Positions 1-14,305 are shown, counted from the first letter of the stretch. The stretch is 64,000 bases of DNA from Echinometra lucunter (GCA_029962745.1 CM057156.1:28539791-28603790); one strand, 5' to 3'. Made by a program: numbers and translations. The notes: generated by a model from the sequence alone, not told the origin.

Positions 1-604
1 TTGGATTCTATAATTTGCCCTGAAACAGGCAATCACAAGATGGATACATGCAGCTGCATTTTCGGACCAGTTATTTAGTAACAAGGAAAAGAAATGATCG
101 ATATACTCTGCTGTCACTATGGAAACCAAATTATGTTCAGATGGTGAGTGTCTATACACTTCCGTTGTCTGATTGAGTGGATTGTGGGGAGGAAAAGAGT
201 TTCCGTTGTAAAAAGAACGAACTTAATGCAAAAAACTGACTACAGTGGAGCTCGGGCAATCAGGCAAGAACAGAACAAGGGTTTTGCTCTGCCAGGTGTT
301 TCGCTTTAATAAAAAACGTGCACCTATGTCACGTCCATCATTAAACATTAACGCGGACTTGTCAAGACACTCAATAACCATTGTAACCTGTTGTCAGCCT
401 CCACAGGGTATGAAATCTACATCTGCAAACAAGTCTTGTAACAGTCATCATCATCGGGAGTGCAGCCATAGGGGGTGTTGGGCATCCCCGCCCTTTCCTT
501 CCTTCTATTCAATATCAGTCTGCAATGCGTAGTTAAACCAATACAATCCCATGGCATTTTCTCCTTATATGCATGATTGTACTTGTATTAAAGGAGGCTA
601 TTTT
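1..604. other. Unrecognised non-coding sequence
   Basis: No domain, RNA gene or repeat family is recognised here. The short open frames have no coding character that I can identify. Confidence 0.5.
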
Positions 605-795
605 CACAATATTTACGAGCAGTGGTCTCGTAAACGGGAGTACCCAGGTTCGAAACCAAGTGGATGCGCTAATGCTCTTTGGTAAGGTATTAATCCTCGT
701 TACCAAGTCACTCGGAGGGGACTTGAAGCCGTCGGTCCCCTGGTGGCTTACTAACAAACATACACCTGCTTTCTTAGCAGTCAGGTAAATACCAT
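605..795 (+). mobile_element. tRNA-derived SINE (copy A)
   Basis: A perfect RNA polymerase III B-box (GGTTCGAAACC, 648-658) lies about 25 bp after a degenerate A-box-like TGGTCTCG. It is followed by a body of about 130 bp in which a GGGGACTTGAAGCCGTCGGTCCCC stretch forms a small hairpin (both arms visible around 717-740), ending near TCAGGTAAATACC. A tRNA-like head plus an unrelated body is SINE architecture. The body resembles sea-urchin SINEs as I remember them; the family name is not certain. A cloverleaf is not convincing, so this is not a functional tRNA. Confidence 0.6.
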
Positions 796-3700
796 CCATT
801 GCCGTCACTTTCTACAATTTTTGCGGTATTTCAGATTTTTTAAAAAAAATCCCTATTCTATAATTCTACAATAACAATGTACAGATGTAGGTTCTATTAA
901 CATGATTTAGGGCCCCAGGAATGTTTGTGCGGTCTGTTGATGAAAAATGTCTAAAAGTTTGGAAACCCCTGCCGCCTAACCGTGGGTAGATTGGTTAAGA
1001 CCGTCAGACTTCGTGGGCAAATTTGTCCGACCTATCCCAACATCTCCCTCGTCTTTCTCCCTGACTTTCTTTTTTCTTCCTTTTTAATCCTTATCATTTT
1101 CGCCAGCTCTCTGTCTACTCCGCTAACCCTTTTCCATTTCAGGAAAAACCACCAACATACTCATTAAAAGCACACGGCGGCGCCTCTCGAAATCCAAGTC
1201 TACGCCACCAGTCGGCTAATAATACGCTATGAAAGGTTCTCCGGATCCGCCGATAGATTGGCAAAGACGGAGAAATATCCGCTCCGGTAGTTGAAGTAGA
1301 GCAGGATAATGTATGAAATCGGCTCAAATCTGCCGAACTCCTCTTTCATTCGAGAGAGTTAAAGCTCCTAAATGTAGCATCAATGGCGATGTTTTATCGG
1401 CCAATCAAGTACACGTACATTGAGTCCCAGGTAAAGGGGATTTTCCATTTGGTTAGAAATGTATAAAAATTCAATTACTGAAACAAATTCAAGGCTTTTC
1501 GAATCGGCGTATCCTGCTCATCCAGCCGAGAATATGGAAAGTCAGGCAAAACCCTTTTTCTTCCACTATCAGTCATATCATTATTTTGAATTGTGAGATC
1601 TCCGAACTGCCTTCGCTTTAGTTTTATCTGATGGCGCCATGTATAAAAAGAAGGGATCTTTTTTTTTAAAAGGAGAACGGTAGAGCAGCATTTTAAATTT
1701 CTTAATTTCATTTTGGTTGGAATCACTTGGTAAATTTTCTTATCAGAAGAGCTATAGAGCATCATTCACATAGCCTTATGTTCGATTTTTCCTATATGAG
1801 TCAGGTTTTCAAAAAACCTTTTGCGCACTGGAATGAAATGGGAAATATCATGACATTTGCTCCTTCATCATGTTCATCACGTTCATATCAGCAATGTCAG
1901 TTTTATCACTGTTTATGAAAGTCTGAAACGACGTCATTTTACTAGTGTACCAGTACCTATTAATATAGAAAAGCAGCAATGAGGGGTTTTTGTTTTTTTT
2001 TTAATTTCGCGTCCGACTCAGGTTTCCAAGCAGACAATATTTTGACATAATAATGGCAGAGATAATGGTGATTCCTTGTCGATTCTAAGAGACAAACTTA
2101 TACAGACACATTTGAGCAGTGTGATATTCAATGAAAAAGCGTGTACAGCAATCTGCCAAGATGGGCAGGTGTTGACTCTTACTGTGTGAACAGCTTGTGT
2201 AAAGTGTCAGCAATGAATCTATATTAAAGCCCATCTCTGCCACGGAGGATTCCGATCTCTCCCGATCTCGCGAGGCTTCCTATCCGTCAAAGTTTTCTCG
2301 CTCTCTATCCCTCTCACTTCCCCCTCTCTCTCTATCTCTCTCCCTTCTCCCCTCTGTATGTCTCTCTTTTCTTATTGCTTTCTTCATCTCACTTTTCCAG
2401 ACATTCCTTCTCGTATAATTTCGTTGCACACACGATAGATGCAATAGATGTAAAGTGAAAATTCACTTACTAAAGTGGAGATTTCCCCCTGTTTCAGTGT
2501 ACTCAAAGAAGCCCTTTACATGTTTAAGATCGAAAGAACTTGTTATGTCGTTTCTGTGCAAAAGCGTTTAAGCGGGTATAAGACTGTGAGTCGTTTTACC
2601 TCAATCCTGTGCTACAAATTTACCATTTAGGGTTAACAGTTTAAGTGTTTAGGGGGATTATGAAACTTCGTCAGAATTGTTTTTCTAATGTGACCCAAGG
2701 GCTAAAGAATATCCTTAGAGGCAACAGTCTGTGACAAGCGAGTTGGCAGTCTATTGCTAGAATTTAGTAAGAAACGTCATTCCCGGGTTCTAGTCTAGTT
2801 ATAAGCCACACAGATATTGCTCAGTAAGTAACGAAGTATTGCTTCCAGGAGTCGAGGATGATATGCCTTAAAGATAATGAACCACATCACACCGGAACAA
2901 TACAGTTTTATTATGAGAGAGAGAGCAAACATGGCAAAGATGTATAGCTAATAAACAAAAAATGGAAAGATTCTCCTTTTCTGTATACCGTTTTTATATA
3001 TTGTAGGTTAAAATATTTATTCGAATTATTTTTAAAGCACAGCAGAAATTGACTGCAATGCAGTCACAAAGAATACAAATATGATCAGTGCACATACTAT
3101 TCTTATTTGATAAAGTATTCTGATGGTGTTGCTACCTTCATCGGAAACTAAGCAATTATCAATATAGAGAAGGATAGACGGGAGCAGAGGCAGAGACTAA
3201 GACAGACATGAGAACAGAACATTCATCATCGTGACGTGATGAAGTCGAAATATTGTAGTGATTACATGATATTTATATTTTGAAGGAGGGAAATGAGCAA
3301 AATAAAGTAAAGAGGCATGCTTGGAAATATCAAAGCTTTCTCAGTTTTCACAGTAAAGCTGGATATCACGAGCCATCCCTTCAAGCTAGGTCAATGTCCC
3401 AACTATCAGGTCGTGTCGACTTTCCGAAAGTCATCCGACTTGAAAACCTCAGTCTTCAGTTTAGTTCCGAAAAAGGTCATAACAGAATGTCCCCAAAATA
3501 AAAATAAAGAGCAAAACAAAAAAGAAAACGTCTCATCTCGAAATCGGATTCTCTGATCCTGCTCTCCGGCGTCAAACATGATGCCTTCGGCTAATCCCAT
3601 GGAAGATTGACCACTCTATCGACTCGGCATCATGACGGTTCCATCTAACACCATCCCTAAACTGCTAAACTGAAACTCCACTGAGGTTTAAACGATGTCA

Positions 3701-3956
3701 ATCGACTCGGCCAATCATCCGCTACGCCAAGAGTTGGAAAGGCCACTCCGGTATAAGTGGGAAACCATCGTGTGGGTCTCTAGCCTAATCCGTCCGACGT
3801 CTCTCTTGTCAAAGAGGATAATCCTCTTGGCTTAAGATCACCCGACGATCTAAAGTAGATGAAGACTCACCGGTATTCGTCTAGTTTGTCTTCTTCCACT
3901 TATCCGGCTCCTTTCCTTACTCCTCCATATCCTTCCCATCAGTATCCTCCTTATGT
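796..3956. other. Unrecognised non-coding sequence
   Basis: About 3.2 kb without recognisable genes. It contains A and T homopolymers and a pyrimidine-rich CT patch at about 2,285-2,400. A weak A-box-like segment near 980 lacks a B-box. Confidence 0.5.
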
Positions 3957-4166
3957 TTCATCATCATCATCATCATCTTTTTCTTCTTCTACTACTATTC
4001 TTCTTTTCTTCTTCTTCCTCCTCCTCGTCCTCCTCCTCGTCCTCCTCCTCGTGCTCTTCCTCCTCCTCCTCCTTCTTCTTCTTCTCCTTCTCCTTCTTCT
4101 TCTTCTTCTTCTTCTTCTTCTTCTTCTTCTTCTTCTTCTACTTCTTCTTCTTCTTCTTCTCTATTT
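3957..4166. repeat. Pyrimidine-rich compound microsatellite (TCA)n/(TCC)n/(TTC)n
   Basis: About 200 bp of nearly pure pyrimidine on the + strand. It begins with ATC triplets and passes through TCC/TCG-rich triplets into a long CTT/TTC run. It creates artificial poly-Leu, poly-Ser and poly-Phe open frames, which are not genes. Confidence 0.95.
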
Positions 4167-5024
4167 CTTTTCCGTTCTTCAAGGATACTTTTACTTGAAT
4201 TATTTTACAGCAGCTCATAAAAAAGATACTTTGCATGCATACCTTCAAAAATGAAAGTCATTATCTTTCTTTTTCATTTACATAACTGGTTGATGCAAAG
4301 TGTGAAACTGAAGTATCATTTTTTACCAAAAATAAACCATATCCTACCGCATTATTGAAAAAAAAGAAAAAAAAAAAAGACTGCAGGAAATAAGCTCCGA
4401 TTGTGCTTCCCACGGCATTTGAATAGTCACGAATCCGAATCAGACCAATGGGCCATAATCTTTCCTTAATGACACTGTAATCAACTTTAAATCAGGACAA
4501 AATACCGGGAAATAAACCTTCGAAAGCCTGTAAACAAGGATGAAATGTCTTTCACATTATAAAGAGCATTTTCCTTAAACAGCCCGGGGTGACCTTATCA
4601 GTTTCTTTGTTTTTACTCTGTTCATGTACCGACACCACCATATTGGATAGCCAATAATTGTCTGCCTTGCTTCAGGGGTTTTACCGAGTATTAGTAATAT
4701 CAAGGAAACATTCCACACGTTCGACGTTTTAGCGTCGCGCGGTTGAGTGACTGTAATTAAGGCTCCTCTAACAAATCTCGGTGACATTATCTCTACTTGA
4801 AGTAATGTAGCGGTATTTATACCCGAAGCGTTAACATATAACTGAATAAGGTTCCAATATGGAGGGAAATTAAGTAGCAGATGTTTGCTCGTGTTACTGT
4901 AAGCAATACAATGTTGTAAACTGATTTCTTTTTAATGAAAAACCCTCAAAGCAAGCACATTTTTAACATTACAATAAATTCAAGATTCTAAGTTATATCT
5001 ACAACTTGTTAACGCTATATGTTG
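4167..5024. other. Unrecognised non-coding sequence
   Basis: Nothing recognised apart from A-rich tracts around 4,360-4,380. Confidence 0.5.
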
Positions 5025-5054
5025 TATTTGTTGTTGTTGTTGTTGTTGTTGTTG
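5025..5054. repeat. (TTG)n microsatellite
   Basis: About ten perfect TTG/TGT triplets. Confidence 0.9.
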
Positions 5055-5189
5055 GTTGATGTCTTTTTGGCTTACGATTCGTACCGAATATCGACGCCAC
5101 CTACGTGCGGGTCTCGCAATGTCTTAAATATTTTGGTTATTTTAGCTTTTACATTTCACGAGGATTCCACAGATCCGGCGTCAATGACG

Positions 5190-5201
5190 GTAGCAGTAGC
5201 G

Positions 5202-5285
<84 letters not shown>

Positions 5286-5315
5286 TTGGTAGTAGTAGTA
5301 GTAGTAGTAGTAGTA
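5190..5315. repeat. (TAG)n microsatellite
   Basis: About 125 bp of AGT/TAG triplets with one TTGG interruption near 5,285. It produces artificial poly-Val/Ser (+) and poly-Leu/Tyr (-) frames. Confidence 0.95.
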
Positions 5316-8310
5316 ACAGTATCTTGTCTCCCATATAAAACATGGGGAAATAATTAATCCAATCCAACCCCGAAAATGATCAAAATGATTTTTAAAAAAC
5401 CGACAACTCAGCCAATATAACATGAAAGTATCATGAAAGGGAAGCCATATGGACATGAAGGAAGATGTTTTCATATTCGAAGCGATCCCCTTGACGAGGC
5501 CCAATGAAATGTTTTGAAATAAACGATCTAATATAACATGCATATTATAGCAATTCCGAGAAGGTCAGCTCATTAAAGATGAAATAACATTCCCATTTAT
5601 TACAGGCGAATCGCAGAGAGTACAGCATTACAGATAATCTGTGATAGTGCAATGGGGTCGCTCAAATGGGAAAAATAATAAATGTTTCATATTTCCAAGA
5701 TATCGTTAAGCGGGGTTGATAAATGGGGGCTTGGCGGTAGACATGGAAATTTTCGTTGAGGTAATATGTTGGAGGAAAAAATATTTAACAAAGAATGTTC
5801 TCGAATATACCTTTGATAACCTTTCTAACGATAAAGTTCTTTCGAAGTACATATCTTTATCTGAAATCAAAGTGCCCAGGGGGGAAAAAGTGATTACCTT
5901 TAACATGTTTAAGCAGGAACTGATTTCAACACTGATTCAAAATCATATTTTTCGTTAAAAAAAACAAAAAACAAAACAAAACAGTAATACTTTACAGATA
6001 TCATCAAATAAGATAGGAAGCATACTTAAGTCAAGAGATATTATAAAGGCAGGTTAAGTCAAACCTAACAGGACGACAGCTTTCAGACATTCGAAAACAA
6101 AATCCAGCGAGCCTTTTCTTCAAAGGAAGCCTTATTTAAGTCTAAACCTGTAGTAATCTGATAATCAGAAAACAACTGCGATCACCATGACCAACCTGAC
6201 ATCGCCGCTTTCTTGATTCAAAGTCAACATGGCCGACATTCACTAGAACGTAAGGAACTTCGATCACCCAATTTAGCAGGCATGTGACATATGCTGACTT
6301 TTGGCCCATGCTCAGACCACTGTTCGCTCGCTCCCGACCCTTATGATGTTTAAAGAGAAAGTCGACTTCTGGTCGTGCAATGCTCCTACAAAGAACCGAT
6401 GTGGAAGTTATTCTGAATCTTTAATTTTGGGGTATCAGTCGTAGTGCAAACAGTGGCAATTGTAAATCATAGTAAATCGGATTCATTAAATCCATATATA
6501 TGCAAACTGATTATAACCTGATGGAAAACAGAGTGAAATAAGGGACACAGATACGGATACATGGGACTACGCGAAAATGTTGTACTGGAAAATTCTGTTT
6601 CCAGTCATCTCGAAATACTTGTACAAGACAAGAACAATTTGAGAATAATCTTTTTCACTGGGCATTGCTACAGATACCATAATCCTCCCTCCCGGGAAGG
6701 GGGAGGGGGGGGGGGGGAGGCGAGAAAACTCAGAAATTGTTTTAGCTTGAGCAGAACTAAACTTGCTCTTTAACTATCGCCCTACATAGGCCTACACATA
6801 GTATGCCAAATGACAGTGACGCCATGGTGCGCATTGACCCTGCAATTAAAAGTGAACTTTTACAGGTAAATTCCTTCAATACGTTTATTTTTCATCGTTG
6901 CAGGCCTTTTCGTTCTTCACCTGCCATGTCTGTCATGTGCATAAAAGAAGCCTTATTAATTTCTCTTGCTAAATCATACATTTTTCTTCTCTATACAAAC
7001 AACAGATTCAGTCACAAGTTTCAATGCCAAACAACAAACAAAACAAGAAGGGTAACAGCAGTAAACGACACCTCAAATACCACTCTGCTTCATTACCGGA
7101 AAAAATGGGGGAAAACCACACCGCTCTGGCCCGTCTATTTTACCAAGCCGATTTCTCTTCCTAAATTTAGCTGCTCTGCCTCTTTCTCTCTCGCTCCTTT
7201 TCCTTCACTCATTCTCTTGGTGAAGATGGCAAGACAAGTGTCGGCACTGTCACGTAAGACCTTAATAGCGTGATAATCTCTACAACTGTAATAAAAAAAA
7301 AAATAGCCATGTCGATTGCGTAATAATAGGATGAAGGTAAAATTAACTGAATTACACGATACATACAAGGCAAAGTACTTTTTGTAAAGACAAGCTTAAA
7401 TACTTACTTGACACAGTTTAATCCTTTTTATGCAGTAGGATTTTGCAGGTTAATAAGAAGCGAGTTACTGCCTTTCAATTCATTTTGACCCTGCAAAGTC
7501 ACCGTGGTGAGTACTAACAATGCCACGTGATCTCATTTTTCAATCAGGATTGGTAAGACATGCATGGGCATTGGCTTTGTCGTAAATGGTGTCAGTCATT
7601 TTATTTGACAAGTTTACATTGCATTTTATTAAATAATTACTAATTTTTTCTTTGCTTATTCCGTGACCGGTTTCTGTTACCTATTAGTTATAAACCGTTG
7701 TTCTTACTTTGGTTATTTCTTTCTCGCTTGATCATTTCTTCTTTCTCTTGATATCATTTAAATCTTCCAGCCGTCTCCGTGCGCTACACAAATTTACATA
7801 GATTTTTGTTTATCTTTCTATAAAATTTCTGACCGACATTACGTATTTCAGATTCGTTAATTATATTTTTTCTTTCATCAAGGCTTGTTTAATTCACCCT
7901 TTCCTTCTATAACAATATTACTTTTGTATGTTGTAACGACATTAGTCTCGAAATTATTCTGATATTACCTGTAAAAGTATTTTCACACACCGTATCCCTA
8001 TTCTCAAATCATAACTAATTAGTTGTCAATCGATTACATCGATAGTGAGGAAAATTACTTCACTGGAGTCCAAACGATAGCACCTGAGACCCCCTCCACA
8101 TTAATTATTGTATTTTCTCGGAAAAGGAGAAAAATAAAGTGGGAAACTTGTCGTGTTTGAGATATCGACTGGCACTTTAATCGGACAACAGTGCGCGCAT
8201 GCTGCTCTTGTAAATGTCAGAACTAAGTATCTCAAGACGACTAAACGGGGCTGTCTGAACGGAGACCCAATAAACATCTATAAGACTCTTCAACCCGTCT
8301 GCACTCCCAC
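5316..8310. other. Unrecognised non-coding sequence
   Basis: About 3 kb with no supported gene. A G-rich run lies at 6,697-6,720. A 156-codon open frame at 6,803-7,273 has no family resemblance that I can see. Confidence 0.5.
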
Positions 8311-8311
8311 C

Positions 8312-8356
<45 letters not shown>
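8311..8356. repeat. C12-(TC)n compound tract
   Basis: A run of 12 C directly abuts about 17 TC dinucleotides. It is one of several tracts in the window with this arrangement. Confidence 0.95.
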
Positions 8357-8361
<5 letters not shown>

Positions 8362-11300
8362 AATACAGATAATTATACGGTATTTTTTTTTCTCCATACT
8401 GTTTTATTCTGATTTCATGAACAAAAATATACAACATTTCAGTTTTACATTTCAAATCACATAATATAATATTTCACATTTCATATTTTGACTTTTTTTT
8501 CAATAACTTAATACAAGCATGAATCACATATAACTTAAAAGAAAAATAATGAAATCAGTTATCATAAAAATTTGAGTCACCACTCCCCCCCCCCCCGCCC
8601 CCCAAAAAAGTCTTCCCTTTCCAACTTGTACTTTTTGTGGAGGGCGATACACACATGTTGTGTCTTTTAAAAAAAAATCTACAAGAAAAGAACAAAGGAG
8701 ACCCAAATCCAATACAAACTAATAAACAAATAGATATATTGAAACTAGGATCCCTTTAAAAAAAACATACCAATATGCATAATAAAACACTTTTCCTTTC
8801 ATGTATCAAATATTCACTCACTGATATAACACTATCTAAGATTACATAGCTTACAGTCATCAAAACAAAGCAAATCAAAAAGAAATCAATGAGAAAAAAA
8901 AACCCCAACAAAGTATCACCCCTCCCAAAAGAAAACACCATATCCCCCCCCCCAAAAAAAAGGTATTCCCTGCTTGTACACACAAACACAAACACCCACA
9001 CCCGCACGCGCACACACATACGCACGCACGGAAAAGGCCCCAGACTTCTTGGCGAGGAAACAGACTAAAGTCACGGAGGCCATAGGGGTTTACCTTTTCT
9101 TTGATTGCGGATAATAAGGAATTTAAAAGATTCGAACATACCGTATTTCGGTTGAATAGCATGTATACAATCATTCACAATTTCATATCCTTGTGACAGC
9201 GCCTGCGCAGTGCGAGCTCGCTGCCCGTTGTGGTTAACGTATAGGGGTAGTAATATAGCCAGTGATGGGTGATATCAAAACAGATTAAGATGAAATTGGT
9301 TGTTTGGTTAATAGTGAGATCATGACAGGGACGACGACGATGATGATAGATTGCGATATCGTCTTCCACGTCACAGGCACGGACCGGGCCAGCTATGCAA
9401 TTTGTCAGTCAGTCGTCTTTAATTATTCGATATGATTATGAAGATAGAGCGGAGGCGAAAGGGGGGGGGGGGGATATAAGGAGTAACGTTTGCGGGCGAA
9501 TGGGAGAGAGACACAGGGAGAGGTATACACGAAGGAGGGAACGCACGGGGTAGAGAATGCGAGCAAAAATAAAGAATGAAGAAATGGCTGAGGAAAAGAA
9601 AGAGCAAAAGAGGGAGGGGTGAAAGAAATGTTGAATTGACGAAGAGATAGTTTGAAAATATGTATTACTCGTGAGGTCTGTTCTTCTTGATTCCTTTAAT
9701 TTTTTATTGACTATAATATCTTGAAGATTCCCTTAATATTGACTTAAATCTAGTGAATCACATCATTTCACACATCATTGGCACAGCAGTACAGAGTGTA
9801 GTACATCGATCACTGCGATAATGTTCTCTTTACTCTTCGATAGATATAACAGGAAAATGATAATGATCATGATGATAGAGTGTCATTTAGTGTCCCTCAA
9901 AACGTATTCAATTTCCCTTTCCCTTGGTTTTCTACTCTTTTCTCCCCCACTCCCTCTCTCTTTCTCTTTCTCATCTCCGTCGCCCCCATTTCCTTTATCT
10001 TTTTAACTGCATTCTTGTTTATCTTGTTTATATCTATTTTTGAACCGCTTTCTGTTTTCCTTCATATTTTTCTCCTCTCTGTCAGTCTTCCTTGATCCTG
10101 TCTATTCTTATATACCTTTTTGCAACATGTGCAGTGTAATTTCTTCTTTTTATCCCCTAAATCTTTCTTGTTTATGTCTATTTTTGTACCGACGTCTGTC
10201 CCATTCCTCATTATCTGCCTGTTTTTGCATCCCTTGTTCATATCTATGCATCTTTTACGTCAGAGGCGAGATCTTTCTCCAAAAAGAATTTGCAATCTGA
10301 AAAATAAAGAACAAAATATTTTTTTGAGATTCATTTTTATTGACGCCATTTGTGTCAGGAAATCAGCAATACGTGCCACTTTGGTCGGTTATTGCTGGCG
10401 TGGGTGAGGATCTGCCCTTGAAGGTCGGCGCTTCGCCATCAAAGTCAAAATACATTATGCGCGTTTGCTATTTATGAGATAATCAGATCAGCGTCTCCGA
10501 CGGACAATCGAATTCATCGACTGTAATCTGAGGCAAAGAAAGAGAACCTTTTCATCGGCGAAGAAATTCAGAAGTTCGTAGTTCATGTAGTCGGTGGTAT
10601 TATTGAGGACGCCAAACGTTCTTCGCTGGAATATCTTTATTTCTTAAATAATTCTCAAGATTAGCTTATGTATATGACGTATCTGAAGGTTGGTTGCCAG
10701 CATATTTGCTTGGAGGATGTAAGTGAGTTTCAAGAAGGAGGGATAATGTTCAAAACGAAAAAAAAATTGAATTCAAACGCGTTGGAAGAAAGAATCAATT
10801 AACTGAATTCAATGTGGACACAAGGTTGATATATTGAGGGAAGGTCTACCACTGAAAGAGTCCCCGACTCCAGCTATTAATGTTTTACCGTCTGCCTTTT
10901 ATGAAATAGTCGGATCAGATTTTTTTTTCTATACAGTTACTGAGCACGTTGACACAGACATATTGCGTCTATTCATACAATGCCAGTTGCACACGATGAT
11001 TCGTATTGAAATAGTGACGTATGGTTGCGTCAGTGACTGACACTACCTTTGACGTGTCATGTGACACTCAGCAAACCACAATGTGAACAAAGTGAAGAAT
11101 CGCCAAGCGTCCACCCCTGCAAAGGCCATGAAAATCTAAGACTAATTTTACATTTTGACTGTTTTCAGCTTCAAATTTATTTTAAAAAACTAATATTGAC
11201 ACTATGTCATTCATTCGATATAAAAAAATTTTTAAAGGCATTGTAAGTGTCATGTGAACTCTCTAGCATGAGAAAACCGGTGATCAAAATCACTAGCGCA

Positions 11301-12003
11301 TAGAAGCTCATCGGTGGTATAATAACTCACATCCAGCTCCTGCACATGCAATCATAATCTCGCATTTGGGTTGACCTCTGACCCCAAGGACGATCCATCA
11401 AGGCGTGAATGAAGTCAATGGCATTTGGAAGGAGATCGATGAGGCGAGGTAAGAGTGTTTGCTATAGCAATCAATGACTACCCGACAACGATCTCTTAGA
11501 ACAGGTGAACGCTGAGGACATTGACGATATATTCCCTGCTTGCATCATGACCGATATATAGAAGCACCACATGTACATGAGTAGGGATAGATCTAGTTGT
11601 GACAGCAAACGTTCAAAACTAAACCCGTGTAGGCATGGTTATTGATTAAACTATCAGTAATCATTCTGGATTTAATAGGATTGCCTATACTCATGATAAT
11701 GGAGTCATGAAATTAGGTTTGTCGGGCAGCGATGATATTCAATTGAACGATTTATTCGGAATATCAAATGATCTGATTGCCTCTATATAGACTATGTGGC
11801 CAGTGACTTGTTATTTTCTTTATTAATTAATTAACTGAATAAGGCAGTGCAGTGCAAATGCTGTGACGTCTATGACCAGTCGAGGTGAACAATAAATTGG
11901 TATGATTGAGGAAATGTCGGGCAGACTAAGATAGCTACATATTTTTGTTTCATTTTTTTTTTATTAACTAGAATTCCGCTAACTTTTTAATGTATATCAT
12001 TTC
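8357..12003. other. Unrecognised non-coding sequence with homopolymers
   Basis: No gene is supported. Simple tracts include C-rich 8,584-8,603, C/A-rich 8,945-8,961, a CA/CG-rich stretch at about 8,990-9,030, and a G run near 9,460-9,472. The minus-strand Gly/Phe-rich frames near 8.5-9.2 kb come from these tracts. Confidence 0.5.
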
Positions 12004-12106
12004 GTCTCTCTCTCTCTCTCTCTTTCCTTGTCTCTTCCTGCCCCCCCCCCACCCCACCAGGTCTCTCTCTCTCTCACTCTCTCTATCTCTCTCTCTCTCG
12101 CCCCCT
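12004..12106. repeat. (TC)n with internal C-tract
   Basis: Two TC-rich runs are separated by a C10 tract and CCCACC sequence (about 12,041-12,058). Confidence 0.9.
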
Positions 12107-13707
12107 TGTACCAGTGTTTTCAGTTTACAAACTGTCTCCTATATGATGTTTTTGTCACAACCACAATTCAACAGCAGTGCCGACCATCCAATATTCAGTG
12201 ACATTGACGGATTGATGGTCTCATCTAAAAGTCAAAGCAGCTCCTAATGAGCGATTCTATCTTCAAGGCAGGCCCTTTTGATGATGTTCTCCGACTTTCG
12301 TTCATGATTCATGACCGAAATGACATCAAGAAGGCAGGCCTTTCTTGAAAGGAAATGTAGCGAAAGTACCAGTAATCTTTCAAAGGCTCGCTCCATTACG
12401 TGTCAATGGACTGCACGCATCTCTTTTTTTGCTCTCATCATCATGGTTATGCTCGTTATTCGAGCACATGCTTCTAGGATTTCTTTACTCTGCACAAAGC
12501 TGTTACGCCTTTATTTGACTAGTATTCCGAAGTGCCTTTTCATTTCAGCCGTCAAGAAAACATACGATCTGAAAAGCTTCCATATTAACACGACATAAAC
12601 ATACACTGCATACCCAAATGTCATCGACGTTGGTGGCAGAGCTTAGATCTAGTCATTAAGGGGGGAGGGACCGGCATAATCCGGGGGAGGAGCACAGAAC
12701 ATGAAATTACAAGCATTGCTCTCTCGTGGATTTCTCTTTTCCTTTTTTTAATACATTGTGTCAAGCAGACATCTATTTTGTTTTTTGTAAAACGTGTTAT
12801 GTCGGAAATAAAACCTGAACTTGAAATCTGAGAAAGAAATCCCATTTCCAAGGTCAAACGTAAATTTGGGAGAAGACGGGAGAGGGAATCGTAACGTCTC
12901 CTTTATGTACTCTTCCTTCCTTCCAATTCCTTATTTCTCTCTTTTGTTCTACCCCTCCCCCCCCCCCCCCACGATGTTATCCATTTGAACATGTTGAAGA
13001 GGCGTACGTGCCTCCGTGCTTTAAGGAAATGCGCCTTGTTGGAACGGAGCCCCTTTATGATTCTTATACGATTCACGTGATCTAATGTTATAGATAGGTT
13101 AGGTAAACATGACTGACGGGATCAATAAATGAATGTAATCGGATCGTTATCATTCCTCCGTCAATGGCGACTCTTGATCTCTAACCATCCATCATGCATT
13201 TGACAGGTCATCCTATTTTTCTCAAGGTCCTTGTCACACTGCAGGCAACCGATTTTGCAATAAATATTTTGTAGCACACGATATTCACATCTAACTTAGA
13301 TAAGCCGAACTTGAAAACACTGAAAAGCCAACCAGAACGTTGGTTCTGATGGATCACTGCTCATTTCTAATGCATCAAGGGTCCATTTCTGTGGAAGTTT
13401 CAATTTGATTTATCAAGATGTCTGCAGTTCCGCATGTCTGAAAAACCGGAATGGATCTTTTCTCCTATCAGTCAATCTGTGTTCAATCAAGGAGCAAGAA
13501 GACTGACTCTTGAAAAGAAAGGAATGGTGGAAAATATCTTCTGGACCGTGCCCTATACCACAGACTGATTTAGATTAAAGCAAGGTACTGCAATCTCACT
13601 GAAAATAAATACTTCCACTGTAATCAAGCCAGACCTCCAGAATTCTTCATGAACATGAAAAATGCACCGTAACATCAACCCGTTGAGTTATGAAATTTTC
13701 TTCAGCC
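12107..13707. other. Unrecognised non-coding sequence
   Basis: Nothing recognised except a C14 run near 12,957-12,970. Confidence 0.5.
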
Positions 13708-13805
13708 TAATAATAATAATAATAATAATAATAATATATGCAATTTGTTAGGCGCCATATCCATCTTGTAAGAGATGCTCAATGGCTTACAGAGAAGCTT
13801 GAGTT
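13708..13805 (-). mobile_element. 3' end of an L2/CR1-like LINE (minus orientation)
   Basis: An (AAT)n run is followed by a segment reading like GGCGCCATATCCATC and then GAGATGCTCAATGGC. The same layout, a triplet run, a GCRCCAYATCC-like motif and then TGCTCAAGGC, occurs at 56.2 kb beside recognisable LINE coding sequence. This is therefore read as the 3' tail of the same kind of element, severely 5'-truncated. No coding remnant is recognised beside it. Confidence 0.5.
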
Positions 13806-14143
13806 CGGGGAAAGGTAAAAAAAATAATAATTTGCGAGCTTTCTCATGTTTTCCATTTTAGTTAAAATGTCCCCTAGAAAGGACTGCTCTTCAAATGCCC
13901 TCATGTTAGAAATATGACAAGAAAAAGCTGAACAGTTCGGGGATGAAATTCACGCCAGATTTGTGTGTGGTCCCATATACTCATTTCTTTGTGCATTGCA
14001 AGCAGCTTTTGGGAAAGTAAGTGAATTTCTTATCAATTCGATAATCTCGAATCCCACACTATAGACACCTGTGTTAATATAGAACTAATCTAACTCTCCA
14101 ATTTGCTATGGAACAGTTTCTTTCACATTATGATTGCATGACC

Positions 14144-14305
14144 AGGGTCCCGTAACACAAAGATTTGCAATCAATCACAAGGTTGTAACAGCCAATCAAG
14201 ACCAGTGTTTCATGCGCATCTCAATTTAAAAAGGTTACCCTGGACCAATCAGAATGGTTGTTTTAAATTTGCGATCGATCGCAAACCTTTGTATTACGGG
14301 CCCCT
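14144..14305. mobile_element. Palindromic MITE (162 bp)
   Basis: The ends are inverted copies: left AGGGTCCCGTAACACAAAG and right (reverse complement) AGGGGCCCGTAATACAAAG. The match continues inward as GATTTGCAATCAATC against GGTTTGCGATCGATC. The centre carries two CCAAT motifs (GCCAATCAAGACC, ACCAATCAGAATGG). It has no coding capacity. I could not define a target duplication, so the superfamily is left open. Confidence 0.75.

Noticed and set aside
970..1030. Possible tRNA-like head (A-box-like TAGATTGGTTAAGA)
   Set aside because: No B-box at the expected distance and no cloverleaf.
3859..4254. 131-codon frame rich in Leu and Ser
   Set aside because: It is produced by the pyrimidine microsatellite; no domain outside the repeat.
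5019..5543. Poly-Val, poly-Ser, poly-Leu and poly-Tyr frames
   Set aside because: All are readings of the (TAG)n microsatellite.
6803..7273. 156-codon open frame
   Set aside because: No motif, compositional bias or context supports coding.
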